Source: Leucobacter allii (GTDB lineage Bacteria > Actinomycetota > Actinomycetes > Actinomycetales > Microbacteriaceae). From it: DNA of 64,000 bases. The DNA lies in NCBI RefSeq assembly GCF_022919155.1, contig NZ_CP095045.1:434001-498000 (forward strand), read 5' to 3'. The notes under the pieces were generated by a model. That model was not told where the DNA came from and made no database searches. It saw only the letters and a program-made list of their open reading frames with translations. Made by a program: the position numbers and the translations under genes. Every line of letters begins with the position of its first letter. Position 1 is the stretch's first letter. Shown here one piece after another: positions 43,039 to 52,609 of the stretch.

Positions 43039-43842
43039 ATGACGAGCGAGAACAGCAACACCCCCGAGGCCGACCTCGACGCGGCGCTCGACGCGCTGGT
43101 GCAGTCGGTCGACCCGGTCGCCGACGCCGCCGTCGAAGACGCGCTCGAGATCGACAACGCGGAGGAGGCGGAGGCCGCCGCCAACGCGATCGTCGACGAG
43201 GAGTCCGAGGACGAGACGGAGTCCGCCGAGGATCCCTACAAGGCCTTCAAGAAGGATCTGCGCCGCCGCCCGGGCAAGTGGTTCGTGATCCACACCTACG
43301 CCGGCTACGAGCGCAAGGTGAAGTCGAACCTCTGGAACCGTCGCGAGACGATGGGCGCGGTCGACGACATCTTCGAGATCCAGGTCCCCATGGAAGAGGT
43401 CATGGAGGTCAAGAACGGCCAGCGCAAGATGGTCACCCGCGTCCGGATTCCCGGCTACGTGCTCGTTCGCATGCACCTCAACGAGACCACCTGGTCCGTC
43501 GTGCGCCACACGCCTGGCGTGACCGGCTTCGTGGGCAACGCCCACAACCCCGTCCCGCTGCGCCTCAACGAGGCGTTCGAGATGCTCAAGAGCACGGTCG
43601 AGCTCGAGCCCGCCGCCACGGCGAAGGGCAAGGCGGCCGCGACCGCCGCCGCGCAGGGCAATGTCGAGATCGATTTCGAGATCGGCGAGACCATCACCAT
43701 CAAGTCCGGCTCCTTCGAGGGGCTGCCCGGCACGATCAGCGAGATCAACCCCGCGAGCGGCAAGCTCACGGTGCTCGTCTCGCTCTTCGAGCGCGAGACC
43801 CCGGTCGAGCTCGGTTTCGACCAGGTCACCAAGATGGTCTGA
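43039..43842 (+). CDS. nusG: Transcription termination/antitermination factor NusG
   Basis: 267 residues. An acidic N-terminal extension (about residues 1-65, Asp/Glu/Ala-rich) typical of actinobacteria is followed by the NGN domain ([51 protein letters not shown]) and a C-terminal KOW domain ([43 protein letters not shown]). It binds RNA polymerase and links it to Rho or the ribosome. Ends before a very strong hairpin. Confidence 0.97.
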   Translation: MTSENSNTPEADLDAALDALVQSVDPVADAAVEDALEIDNAEEAEAAANAIVDEESEDETESAEDPYKAFKKDLRRRPGKWFVIHTYAGYERKVKSNLWNRRETMGAVDDIFEIQVPMEEVMEVKNGQRKMVTRVRIPGYVLVRMHLNETTWSVVRHTPGVTGFVGNAHNPVPLRLNEAFEMLKSTVELEPAATAKGKAAATAAAQGNVEIDFEIGETITIKSGSFEGLPGTISEINPASGKLTVLVSLFERETPVELGFDQVTKMV

Positions 43843-43864
43843 GTCGCCCGTCGACCCGCACGTC

Positions 43865-43899
43865 ACGCAGGGCCCCGCGCATCGCGCGGGGCCCTGCGT
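43865..43899 (+). terminator. Strong hairpin terminator between nusG and rplK
   Basis: Perfect 16-bp GC stem (43865-43880 with 43884-43899; right arm starts GCGCGGGGCCC) around a 3-nt loop, followed by CGTTTCG. It separates secE-nusG from the ribosomal genes, which then have their own promoter (TAGACT at 43986-43991 is the best -10 candidate). Confidence 0.85.
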
Positions 43900-44069
43900 C
43901 GTTTCGCGCGGGGCTGCGGTCCTCCGCCTCGGCAGCGGGCGGTGGCGCGTCCGCCCGCGGACTCGCGCGAAACCGAACGATCGGCTAGACTTACCTGGTT
44001 TGCGTCTCGCGCGCCTCGGCGTGCGCGATGGAGACGGTACCGCGATCCGGATCGGCCGGATGCGCGGGA

Positions 44070-44088
44070 GAACGGGGATCCCCCGTTC
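44070..44088 (+). promoter_or_regulatory. rplK leader hairpin
   Basis: GAACGGGG (44070-44077) and CCCCGTTC (44081-44088) form a perfect 8-bp stem with a 3-nt loop, ending 3 nt before the Shine-Dalgarno sequence of rplK (GAGAGGAG). Together with the GGATCGGCC-rich sequence upstream it may be part of the L1 feedback site known for rplK-rplA mRNAs. That identity is inferred, not shown. Confidence 0.4.
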
Positions 44089-44105
44089 GTCGAGAGGAGA
44101 CAATC

Positions 44106-44534
44106 ATGGCAAAGGCCAAGAAGGTCACCGGTCTGATCAAGCTTCAGATCGCGGCCGGCGCCGCCAACCCCGCACCCCCCGTGGGTCCTGCGCTGGGTCA
44201 GCACGGCGTCAACATCATGGAGTTCTGCAAGGCGTACAACGCCGCGACGGAGTCACAGCGCGGCAACATCGTCCCGGTGGAGATCACGGTCTACGAGGAT
44301 CGCTCGTTCGACTTCGTGCTCAAGACCCCGCCGGCAGCCGAGCTGCTGAAGAAGGCCGCCGGCGTCCAGAAGGGCTCCGGCACCCCGCACACCGTCAAGG
44401 TGGCGAAGGTCACCGCCGAGCAGGTCCGCCAGATCGCCGAGCAGAAGCAGGCCGATCTGAACGCGAACGACCTCGACGCGGCGTCGAAGATCATCGCGGG
44501 CACCGCTCGCTCCATGGGCATCACGGTCGAGTAA
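44106..44534 (+). CDS. rplK: 50S ribosomal protein L11
   Basis: 142 residues. [45 protein letters not shown] is the classic L11 N-terminal domain and the C-terminal part ends ARSMGITVE. It binds the GTPase centre of 23S rRNA. Start ATG 44106 has GAGGAG 7-8 nt upstream. Confidence 0.98.
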   Translation: MAKAKKVTGLIKLQIAAGAANPAPPVGPALGQHGVNIMEFCKAYNAATESQRGNIVPVEITVYEDRSFDFVLKTPPAAELLKKAAGVQKGSGTPHTVKVAKVTAEQVRQIAEQKQADLNANDLDAASKIIAGTARSMGITVE

Positions 44535-44545
44535 GGGCAACGGAC

Positions 44546-45235
44546 ATGGCACAGAAGTCGAAGGCGTACCGCGCCGCTGCCGCCAAGATCGAGGCAGACA
44601 AGTTCTACACTCCCGCCGAGGCCGTCGCCCTGGCGAAGGAGACCGGCTCCACGAAGACCGACGCGACCGTCGAGGTCGCCGTCAAGCTCGGCGTGGACCC
44701 CCGCAAGGCGGACCAGATGGTCCGCGGCACCGTCAACCTGCCCCACGGCACCGGCAAGACCGCGCGCGTCATCGTGTTCGCGGTGGGCCCGGCCGCCGAG
44801 GCCGCGCTCGCGGCGGGTGCCGACGAGGTCGGCGGCGACGAGCTGATCGAGAAGGTGGCCGCCGGCTACACCGATTTCGATTCGGCCGTCTCCACCCCCG
44901 AGCTCATGGGCAAGGTCGGTCGTCTGGGCAAGGTGCTCGGCCCCCGCGGCCTGATGCCGAACCCGAAGACCGGCACCGTGACCCCGGACCCGGCCAAGGC
45001 CGTGACCGAGATCAAGGGCGGCAAGATCGAGTTCCGCGTCGACAAGCACGCCAACGTGCACTTCATCGTCGGCAAGGCCTCCTTCTCGGCCGAGCAGCTC
45101 ACCGACAACATCACCTCGGTGCTCGAGGAGATCTCGCGTCTGAAGCCGTCCTCGGCCAAGGGCAAGTACGTGCAGAAGGGCGCCGTTTCGACGACCTTCG
45201 GCCCGGGCATCCCGCTCGACGTCGCCGGCCTCTGA
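44546..45235 (+). CDS. rplA: 50S ribosomal protein L1
   Basis: 229 residues, full length: [46 protein letters not shown], the signature [22 protein letters not shown], and [20 protein letters not shown]. Binds the 23S rRNA L1 stalk and represses its own rplK-rplA mRNA. Separated from rplK by 11 nt. Confidence 0.98.
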   Translation: MAQKSKAYRAAAAKIEADKFYTPAEAVALAKETGSTKTDATVEVAVKLGVDPRKADQMVRGTVNLPHGTGKTARVIVFAVGPAAEAALAAGADEVGGDELIEKVAAGYTDFDSAVSTPELMGKVGRLGKVLGPRGLMPNPKTGTVTPDPAKAVTEIKGGKIEFRVDKHANVHFIVGKASFSAEQLTDNITSVLEEISRLKPSSAKGKYVQKGAVSTTFGPGIPLDVAGL

Positions 45236-45284
45236 GCCGACGACGTCGTCTCGCGGATCCCGAACGACCCGCGGCATCCCGCAT

Positions 45285-45315
45285 GACCCCCTCCCGCCCC
45301 GCGCAGGAGGGGGTC
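45285..45315 (+). terminator. Terminator after rplA
   Basis: Perfect 10-bp stem GACCCCCTCC (45285-45294) with GGAGGGGGTC (45306-45315) and an 11-nt loop, 50 nt after the rplA stop. It closes the ribosomal operon before the kinase promoter. Confidence 0.85.
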
Positions 45316-45344
45316 TTGCGCGTCCGGGCCCTCCGCGACGCGGC

Positions 45345-45350
45345 TACACT
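45345..45350 (+). promoter_or_regulatory. -10 box TACACT of the kinase operon
   Basis: TACACT follows the rplA terminator and stands 7 nt before ATG 45358, the leaderless spacing. It is the only good -10 candidate between the terminator and the kinase gene. Confidence 0.5.
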
Positions 45351-45357
45351 GGTGTGC

Positions 45358-45402
45358 ATGTCCGCAGCGCTCGCACGTCCGCAGCGGCGGGTCCGTGGCT
45401 AG
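45358..45402 (+). CDS. Possible 14-residue leader peptide (upstream ORF) of the kinase operon
   Basis: ATG 45358 opens a short frame coding for [14 protein letters not shown], with its stop TAG at 45400-45402 overlapping the kinase start GTG (45395) by 8 nt in a different frame. The ATG is 7 nt after a -10-like box, so a leaderless transcript would begin on or near it. Translation of this peptide could be coupled to the kinase. It is too short to prove from composition alone. Confidence 0.4.
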   Translation: MSAALARPQRRVRG

Positions 45403-46561
45403 GTCGGCAGCGGCGAGCCCGCCGCTGATCGCCGGTCTCAGCTACGTGCGCCCGCTCGGCTCGGGCGGCTTCGCGCAGGTCTTCCTCTACGAGCAGGACA
45501 TGCCCCGCCGCGTCGTCGCCGTGAAGGTGCTCGATCGCGTGCAGGAGGTGCACGGCGCCGCGCCGGGCGCCGACGCCTCCGATCCGGCCTCGGATCCGCG
45601 GATCGCCTTCGAGAGCGAGGCGGACGTGATGGCGCGGTTGAGCAGCCACCCGTCCATCCTCTCGATCTACCAGGCCAGCATCTCCCTCGACGGTCGACCG
45701 TATCTCGCGATGGAGTTCTGCCCGGAGTCCATGGGCGCCCGCACGAAGGGGAGCCCCGCCGAACTCGCCGTCGTGCTCGACGCCGGGGTGCGCATCGCCG
45801 GAGCGCTCGAGACGGCGCATCGCGCCGGCGTGCTGCATCGCGACATCAAGCCGTCGAACGTGCTCATCACGACGCTGGGCAAACCCGTGCTCGCGGACTT
45901 CGGGATCGCGCGCGCCGGGCACGCGCCGCAGAGCGAGGCGCAGAATCTCGCGATGTCGATTCCGTGGTCGGCGCCCGAGGTGGTGCAGCTCGACAGCTCC
46001 GGATCGGTGGCGAGCGAGGTGTGGTCGCTCGGCGCGACCCTCTACTCCTTCGCCGCCGGCCACTCCCCGTTCGAACAGCACGACCGGGCGCAGAACTCGC
46101 GGGCGAAGCTGACCGAACGGATCGCGCGGGCCGTCTATCGGCCGATCCCCGGGGCGCGGGGCTACGAGCCCTTCGACGCCGTGCTCGGTCGCGCCCTGAG
46201 CAAGGATCCCGCCGCGCGCTTCGCATCGATGGCGGAGTTCGGGGAGGTGCTGCAGGGGCTCCAGCGGCTCTACGGCTACGACGTGACGCCGCTCGAGGTC
46301 GTCGCGGAGTCCTGGCTGCCGCGCAGCGCCGAGGTCGCCGCGGGATCCCGCGGCCCGGTGATGAGCACCGTCCGCCGGTCCTCGCGCTCCGAGGCGCGCG
46401 CCGAGCTCCTCGCGCAGCGCCGCGGCACCGATGAGGACGGGCTGCTCCTCGACCGACCGGCCTCGCCCCTGCGCTCCGGCCTCATCGGCGCCGGCGCTGC
46501 CGTCGCGGTGCTCGCCGGCATCGCGGCGGTCGTCTGGGCGTTCACCGGCGGTGCCGGATGA
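45395..46561 (+). CDS. Membrane-bound Ser/Thr protein kinase (PknB-like)
   Basis: 388 residues. Kinase motifs: glycine loop [10 protein letters not shown], Lys44 in VAVKVL, catalytic HRD 148-150 in [14 protein letters not shown] 168-170, SAPE, and [18 protein letters not shown] single C-terminal membrane helix ([23 protein letters not shown]) ends the protein, so the kinase is cytoplasmic with almost no external sensor domain. That role may fall to the giant protein encoded next, whose start overlaps by 4 nt. A PP2C phosphatase and an FHA protein in the same operon complete a phosphorylation circuit. Confidence 0.94.
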   Translation: MARSAAASPPLIAGLSYVRPLGSGGFAQVFLYEQDMPRRVVAVKVLDRVQEVHGAAPGADASDPASDPRIAFESEADVMARLSSHPSILSIYQASISLDGRPYLAMEFCPESMGARTKGSPAELAVVLDAGVRIAGALETAHRAGVLHRDIKPSNVLITTLGKPVLADFGIARAGHAPQSEAQNLAMSIPWSAPEVVQLDSSGSVASEVWSLGATLYSFAAGHSPFEQHDRAQNSRAKLTERIARAVYRPIPGARGYEPFDAVLGRALSKDPAARFASMAEFGEVLQGLQRLYGYDVTPLEVVAESWLPRSAEVAAGSRGPVMSTVRRSSRSEARAELLAQRRGTDEDGLLLDRPASPLRSGLIGAGAAVAVLAGIAAVVWAFTGGAG

Positions 46562-49500
46562 GCGCGGCACGGCGGAACGCGGCGCGCGCGCCGGGCGGAC
46601 GCGGGCTGCGGCTCTGGATCGCCGGAGCCGTCTCCTGCGCGCTCATCGCGACGATCGCGGTCGTCGCGGCGGGCTACGACGCCCGCGAGACGCCCCGTGA
46701 GGAGCCGGGGGTCTGGGTGGCGCGCGAGTCGGGGCAGTACGCCAGGGTGAACACCGACACGGGCGAGCTCGACGTGGTCCGACGGGCGACCGAACCGAGC
46801 GGCGTGCTGCAGAGCGGGGAGAACGGCGTCGTGCTCTCGGGCGGCAACGGCAAGGCCTGGGCGATCGACCCCGCGGATCCCGTGGACCTCGGCGAGGACG
46901 AGGAGGACGAGGACGCCGCGGCGGAGGACACGGGCGAGGTCGCGACGGTCTCCGCGACGGAACCCGGGAGCGGCGGCGCGGGGACCGCGGCCATCCGCAT
47001 GCCGGAGGGCGCCCGCGAGGTGCTGAGCGCGGGGCGCTTCGTCGCGGTGCGCACCGAGGCCGGCGCGGTCTACCTCGGCGAGCTGGAGGGCGACGAGCGC
47101 GCGTCAGGTGCCCTCGCGAGCGCCGACGATGTCGCCGCCCGGCTCTCCTCGCTGCTCCGGATCGAGCCGGCCGTCGACCGCCCGGAGGCATCCGACGATG
47201 TCGCCGCCGAGACACCCGCACCGGAGGCCGCGGAGTACGCGGCGACGGCCATCGCGCTCGCGGAGGACGGCCGGCTCGCGATGTACTCCTCCGAGGAGGA
47301 CGCGGTGCGCAGCTACGACGCGATCCGCGGCGAGTTCGTCGGCGACGCCTCCCCGGTGCCGGGCCGCGCGATCGAGGAGCCGCAGCTCGCGCTCATCGGC
47401 GACGCGTGGGTCCTGCTCGACGCGGAGTCGGGATCGCTGCGGCGGCAGGGCGCCGACGCCGTCGCTCTGGAGATCGAGGGCGCGCCGCTGCTGCAGGCGA
47501 GCAGCGCGGGCGATGCGGACGCCCCGGCGCTCGTCGCCGACTCCGCCGGCCTGCTGAGCATCGCGGCGGACGGCGAGGTCTCGCGGCTCGTCTCGGCGAA
47601 CGGGGCGCCCGCGCGGCCCGCGAGCGTCGGCGGCACGAGCTACGCGGCCTGGGTCGGCGCAGGATCGGGCACCCTGTGGAGCTCCGACGGCGGTGAGCGC
47701 CCGCTCGCCGTCGACGACGCCGCCGAGGACTCGGGGGATCCGCAACCGGTGTTCCGGTCGAACGGCGCCCGCGCCGTGCTCGTCGAGACCCGCACCGGCA
47801 TGATCTGGACGCTGCCGGACGGCGAGGCGATCCCGCTCTCGCAGTGGTCGATCTCCGATCCGCCGAAGGAGGCGCAGGGCACGGTCGTCGTCGACGAGGT
47901 CACCGAGCAGGTCGCCCCCACCGCGGTCGACGACGCCTTCGGCGTGCGGCCGGGCGAGACCGTGTCCCTGCCCGTGCTGCTCAACGACTTCGATGCGAAC
48001 AAGCGCGACGTGCTCACGATCGCGCCGGACTCGCTGTCCGAGAGCCCGCTCCCCGAGGGCTTCGGCCGGCTCGGTCTGCTCTCCGACGCCCAGTCCCTCA
48101 CGGTACGGGTCGATCCCGACGCGAGCGGCACGGCCACCTTCCGCTACCGCGTCACCGACGGCGCGCTGGAGTCCGCCTCGGCCACGGTGACGCTGACGGT
48201 CGCCGACGACGCGACGAACACGGCGCCGGCCTGGTGCCCCGTCGAGGGGTGCCAGCGCGAGTGGCGCGTGCCCGCGATGGCGCCGGGCGGCACGCTCGTC
48301 GTCCCCGTGCTCGACGGCTGGGTCGACCCCGAGGGCGATGTGCTCACCCTCGCCGACGCGGCCGCCGTGCGCGCCGACGATCCGGTGCGCGCACTCGTGA
48401 CCGCCGACGGCAAGCTCGCGATCCGCCACACGGACCCGAACGCCGGCGCCTCTGAGGCCGCCGTGATGGTCACGGTGCGCGACTCGCGCGGCGAGGAGAC
48501 CGCGCGCGAGCTGCAGATCTCGGTCGAACCGGACGCGCAGCCCGAGTACACGGCGAGCGCGACGACCATCGGGGTGGGGGAGACGGCGAAACTCGCGCCG
48601 CTCGAGCGGGTCGCCGGCGGCTCGGGCTCCTACGCGCTCGTCGACGCGACGGTGCAGAGCGGACCCGTCACCGCCGCGGCGCGGACCGCGACCGGCGCGA
48701 TCCAGGTGAGCGCCGATGCGGCGGGCACCTCCACCCTCTCCGTCGTCATCCGCGACACGGTGACGGGCGGCGAGGTGACCGGGCAGCTGCGCGTCACGGC
48801 CGCGCCGTCGGGCGCGCCGCTCGAGCTGCCGCCGCTGCGGGCCTTCGTGCGACCGCTCGCGGATGCCACCGTCGAGGTGCTCTCCGCAGTGCCGAGCGCC
48901 GCCACCCGGGCGCTCGCGGTCTCCGAGGCGGAGGTCGCGGACGGCGCGCTGAGCGCCGAGGTCATCGACCACGCGCAGCTGCGCGTGTCGGGTGCGACCG
49001 CCGACGGCGGGCCGGGCAGGATCGGCGCCGTCGACGTCACCGTCTCCGAGGGCGACGCGACGACGACCGGGCGGCTCACGGTCTTCCAGGTGCCCGACAC
49101 GAACGCGGACGGCGCCATCGCGGTGCCCGACGCGGCCACGGTGCGCACGGGCTCCGTCGTGGACGTGCGGGTGCTCGACAACGACGTCGCGGGACCGGGC
49201 GAGCGGCTCGTGCTCCACCCCGACGTCGTCGGCTCGGGGGCCGCCGGTGAGCTCGCCTTCGCCTCGGGCAACGTGCTCCGCTACGTCGCGCCGGATGAGC
49301 CCGGCACGTACCGGCTGAGCTACACCGCCTACGGCGCGAGCGATCCCACGAAGAGCGACGTCGGCTCCGTCGTCGTCGAGGTGCTCGCCGGCGGGGCCAA
49401 TCGCGAGCCGCAGCCGACGACCCTCACGGCGCGCGTCAGCGCCGGATCCACGGCCGAGCTCGGTGTCCCGCTCTCGGGCGTCGACCCCGACGGGGACCGC

Positions 49501-52500
49501 GTGCGCCTCGTCTCGGTCACGGCGAGCGAGCAGGCGGGCCTCACCGCGGCCATCGGGGCCTCGGGGACGGGGATCACGGTGACGGCGGCCGACACGATGG
49601 AGCCGGGCGTGACGCGACTCGGGTACACGGTCCGCGATCCCTACGGCGGCTCCGGAACCGGTTCCCTGAACGTCATCGTGCTGCCCGGCGACGCCGCGAC
49701 CGGCGCCCCCGTGGTCTCGACCGACTACGTGCGCGTCACCCCCGACGGGGATCCCGCGGTCGTCCGCCCGCTCGAGAACGACGTCGACCCCGCGGCGGGC
49801 GCGCTGTCGGTTATGTCGGTCGTGCCGAACGTGGTCGGCGGCTCCGACAGTGCGGAGTACCGCGCGCTCGCGGAGCGGCTCGATCTCGAGGACATGGAGC
49901 GGGGCGTCGTGCGGATCACCCCGGGCCCGGACATCGGCACCGTCTCCTACACCTACACCGTGCGCTCGGCAGCGACCTCGAGCACCGCGGACGGTCTCAT
50001 CGTGGTGCAGACCTCCGAGCGGGTCGGCGTGCAGGCCCCGAGCGCGTCGGACACCGTCCTCAACGTGCGCGACCGCGCCGCGCTCGAGGCGGGCGGCGTC
50101 GACGTCGTCACCGACAAGGTGCGCTGGACCACGGGCGACGCCTCGCAACTCGAGCTGTCGCTGTGGGAGTCGGGAGCTTCGGGGTACGAAGTGTCGGGAT
50201 CGCGCATCTCGGGCGACTACCGGCCCGAGGGCGACACCGTGATCTTCCGGCTGCAGGGGGAGGACTCCGCGGGTACCGAGGTGTCGACCTTCGGCCTGCT
50301 CGTGATCCCGCCGCTCGACGAGCTCAGGCTCTCGCTGAAGCCGCGCATCGACCCGCTGCAGGTCGACGAGGACGCCGCCGTCGAGGCGCGCGTGCGCGAT
50401 CTCGTGGAGCTCGGCCCGGGCGACGAGATCGAGGTGCGCAGCGGCAGCTACCAGACCGGGCGCGCGCAGGCGAGCTGCACCTCGACCTCCGCCGGCTCCT
50501 TCCGCTACACGGCGGGCACGGAGGCGCCCTGGTCCGACGTCTGCGTCGTCGAGGCGCGGCTCGTCGGCCAGAAGCAGTGGACCGCGCTGCCGGTCCCCGT
50601 GGCCATCCGGCCCGATTCCCCGACGGTCGAGGCGAAGACGCTCACCCGCACCGTCGCCCCCGGCGCCACGGAGCAGATCGACCTCGCGGACATGGTGTCC
50701 TGGGAGGGGGATCGCGAGGGCAGCATGAGCGAGCTGCGGTACGCCGTGAGCGGCGGCGGCTCGCTGTTCGAGGTGAGCCAGCGCGGCGGCGCCTCGGTGT
50801 CCGTCACGGCCCGCGCCGACGGGGCACCCGGCAGCGAGGAGCAGCTCACGGTGGAGGTGAGCGGCGCCGGCACCGCGAAGGCCGCGCTCACGCTCCGCGT
50901 CGGCCAGGCGGCGCAGGATCTGCCCCGCGGCGGCACCGCGGCCCTGCGATGCACGGTGGGCGACCCCTGCCAGACCCGGGTGATCGGGCTCGCCGGCGAG
51001 CACGACCCCTACGCCGGGAAGGCGGGAGGCGGGCTCGAGGTGACCGCGGTCGACGGTTCGGGCTGCGCCGTGGCCTCCTTCTCGGTCTCGGGGAACTCCG
51101 AGGTGGCGGCGCGCTGGGCCGATGCGGCGAGCGTCGGAGGCACGTGCACGGTCGGCTTCACCGTGCGCGACGCTCAGGGCCGCACCGGCACGGGGTCGAT
51201 CGAGTTCGACGCGCTCGGCCTGCCGTCCGCACCGAGCATCGCGCAGACCGGCTACACGGACACGAGCGCGAGCTTCACGGTGACGCTCGGCGGCGGTTCG
51301 CATCCGGCGGTCTCCGGGGTGGACCTCAGCGGCGGCGGCTCGACGAGCTGCTCGGCCGCCGGGCCGACGACCTTCAGCTGCGTCGCCACGGGGCTCCGCA
51401 ACGGCGAGAAGCACGAGTTCACCGCGCGCTCCCGCAACGCCGTCGGCGACTCGCAGCCCTCGAACCCCGTGACGGCCTGGGCGTACCGGGCCCCGGCTGC
51501 CCCGACAGTGACGGTGACTCCAGTCGAGTGGAAGAACAACGACAATCCCGACATCGGCCGGGTTCGCGTTGAAATCACTGGTGGTGATGATGTGAGTCAG
51601 TTCCAGCTGACTACAGACCAGGGACGAAGCGAGACACTTAACGGTTCCAGCGCAGAGAGCACTTTCGAAGCCAAATCCGGGCAAGTGTCTGTCACAGTCA
51701 CTCCGGTGACACGCTTCGAAGTGCCAAATATCGGCACTGGTGCTGCCACGGGCGGCGCAGCGACCGTGATCGGCACGGTGTATGGCGCGCCGCGTCTGAC
51801 GACAGCAACACTCACGAGCCTGGGGAACAATTCAGCGGAAGTGAGCTACGAAGGGGACCGCGGGGGCGTCGTCACTGCGAGCTATGCCCTGAGTAAACCG
51901 TTCGGGGCTCCTCCGAGCAACTGCTCAGCTGGAAGCGGAGTGTTCGACGGCCTCAAGACGTTCCGGAGCTACACAGGGAAAGTCTGTCTGACGAGTGCAT
52001 ACGGAAAGAGCAGCAAGGAGACCAACATCGTGATCGTCGGTGGGCCCCTTTCTGCGCCGAGAGTTACCTACACCATCTCGCCCACCCCGACCACCGACGC
52101 TACGAGCGCGCACTACACGCTCGCCGGCGAACCGATCGTCGAGAATAAGCCGGACAGCACAAAGCTGACCTATAGCAACACGGGGAACCAGAACTTCTCC
52201 ATCGATGCGGCCACGCCGACTCCCATCACCGTGAAGCAATGCACAACGGGAGGTGATCAAGTCTGCTCAGATGATGCAGCAGTGAACTGGGTCAACGCCC
52301 CGAATCCCGTCGACGTCTCGCTCGCCAATCACGCGTGTTACACGGATGAGAATGCCTCCATGACGCAGGCAGAGCTCCTTGGGTTCTTCCAGATCTCGAG
52401 CGCGGCGCAAGGAAGTGCGACGGTCACCGTCGGCACCCCCGACAGCGCGACGCAGCAGGTCCCGATGACGATCAGCTGGACGGGGCACTTCTCGGGTCTT

Positions 52501-52563
52501 CAAGCTGTGACCTTGAATTTCTGTTACACGCCGCCGGAGCCGGAACCGCCCACGACCCCCTGA
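46558..52563 (+). CDS. Giant surface protein with Ig-like/cadherin-like repeats and fibronectin type III domain
   Basis: 2001 residues. A signal-anchor helix (about residues 18-40) is followed by a beta-rich region with propeller-like repeats (to about 440), then many Ig-like or cadherin-like repeats with V-L-x-N-D-x-D/DPDGD-type acidic turns (APTAVDDAFGVRPG, NREPQPTTLTARVSAG, and others), and a fibronectin type III domain near residues 1556-1650. The last 350 residues (from about base 51510) have lower GC and different codon use. Topology would be membrane-anchored and outside the cell. Between the kinase and MoxR genes, it is a candidate adhesin, wall-associated sensor or client of the downstream chaperone system. 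Domain boundaries are approximate. Confidence 0.88.
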   Translation: MSAARRNAARAPGGRGLRLWIAGAVSCALIATIAVVAAGYDARETPREEPGVWVARESGQYARVNTDTGELDVVRRATEPSGVLQSGENGVVLSGGNGKAWAIDPADPVDLGEDEEDEDAAAEDTGEVATVSATEPGSGGAGTAAIRMPEGAREVLSAGRFVAVRTEAGAVYLGELEGDERASGALASADDVAARLSSLLRIEPAVDRPEASDDVAAETPAPEAAEYAATAIALAEDGRLAMYSSEEDAVRSYDAIRGEFVGDASPVPGRAIEEPQLALIGDAWVLLDAESGSLRRQGADAVALEIEGAPLLQASSAGDADAPALVADSAGLLSIAADGEVSRLVSANGAPARPASVGGTSYAAWVGAGSGTLWSSDGGERPLAVDDAAEDSGDPQPVFRSNGARAVLVETRTGMIWTLPDGEAIPLSQWSISDPPKEAQGTVVVDEVTEQVAPTAVDDAFGVRPGETVSLPVLLNDFDANKRDVLTIAPDSLSESPLPEGFGRLGLLSDAQSLTVRVDPDASGTATFRYRVTDGALESASATVTLTVADDATNTAPAWCPVEGCQREWRVPAMAPGGTLVVPVLDGWVDPEGDVLTLADAAAVRADDPVRALVTADGKLAIRHTDPNAGASEAAVMVTVRDSRGEETARELQISVEPDAQPEYTASATTIGVGETAKLAPLERVAGGSGSYALVDATVQSGPVTAAARTATGAIQVSADAAGTSTLSVVIRDTVTGGEVTGQLRVTAAPSGAPLELPPLRAFVRPLADATVEVLSAVPSAATRALAVSEAEVADGALSAEVIDHAQLRVSGATADGGPGRIGAVDVTVSEGDATTTGRLTVFQVPDTNADGAIAVPDAATVRTGSVVDVRVLDNDVAGPGERLVLHPDVVGSGAAGELAFASGNVLRYVAPDEPGTYRLSYTAYGASDPTKSDVGSVVVEVLAGGANREPQPTTLTARVSAGSTAELGVPLSGVDPDGDRVRLVSVTASEQAGLTAAIGASGTGITVTAADTMEPGVTRLGYTVRDPYGGSGTGSLNVIVLPGDAATGAPVVSTDYVRVTPDGDPAVVRPLENDVDPAAGALSVMSVVPNVVGGSDSAEYRALAERLDLEDMERGVVRITPGPDIGTVSYTYTVRSAATSSTADGLIVVQTSERVGVQAPSASDTVLNVRDRAALEAGGVDVVTDKVRWTTGDASQLELSLWESGASGYEVSGSRISGDYRPEGDTVIFRLQGEDSAGTEVSTFGLLVIPPLDELRLSLKPRIDPLQVDEDAAVEARVRDLVELGPGDEIEVRSGSYQTGRAQASCTSTSAGSFRYTAGTEAPWSDVCVVEARLVGQKQWTALPVPVAIRPDSPTVEAKTLTRTVAPGATEQIDLADMVSWEGDREGSMSELRYAVSGGGSLFEVSQRGGASVSVTARADGAPGSEEQLTVEVSGAGTAKAALTLRVGQAAQDLPRGGTAALRCTVGDPCQTRVIGLAGEHDPYAGKAGGGLEVTAVDGSGCAVASFSVSGNSEVAARWADAASVGGTCTVGFTVRDAQGRTGTGSIEFDALGLPSAPSIAQTGYTDTSASFTVTLGGGSHPAVSGVDLSGGGSTSCSAAGPTTFSCVATGLRNGEKHEFTARSRNAVGDSQPSNPVTAWAYRAPAAPTVTVTPVEWKNNDNPDIGRVRVEITGGDDVSQFQLTTDQGRSETLNGSSAESTFEAKSGQVSVTVTPVTRFEVPNIGTGAATGGAATVIGTVYGAPRLTTATLTSLGNNSAEVSYEGDRGGVVTASYALSKPFGAPPSNCSAGSGVFDGLKTFRSYTGKVCLTSAYGKSSKETNIVIVGGPLSAPRVTYTISPTPTTDATSAHYTLAGEPIVENKPDSTKLTYSNTGNQNFSIDAATPTPITVKQCTTGGDQVCSDDAAVNWVNAPNPVDVSLANHACYTDENASMTQAELLGFFQISSAAQGSATVTVGTPDSATQQVPMTISWTGHFSGLQAVTLNFCYTPPEPEPPTTP
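51510..52560. other. Low-GC, atypical 3' segment of the giant surface protein gene
   Basis: Composition changes abruptly near 51510 and returns right after the stop codon. Counting sample lines by eye, 51601-51660 is 34/60 GC (57%) and 50401-50460 is 44/60 (73%). Codons such as ACA, AGC, TTC/TTG mixes and GAA become frequent. The reading frame is continuous, so this is a replaced or newly acquired C-terminal module, not a frameshift. Confidence 0.75.
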
Positions 52564-52609
52564 CCGCTCGCCCCGCACCGATCCCGCACGACCCCCGACG
52601 AAGGAAACC

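Noticed and set aside
47104..51684. 1526-codon open frame on the minus strand opposite the giant surface protein
   Set aside because: High GC keeps antisense frames open. It has Arg/Gly/His-rich composition without domains, and the plus frame has clear domain repeats and coupled neighbours.
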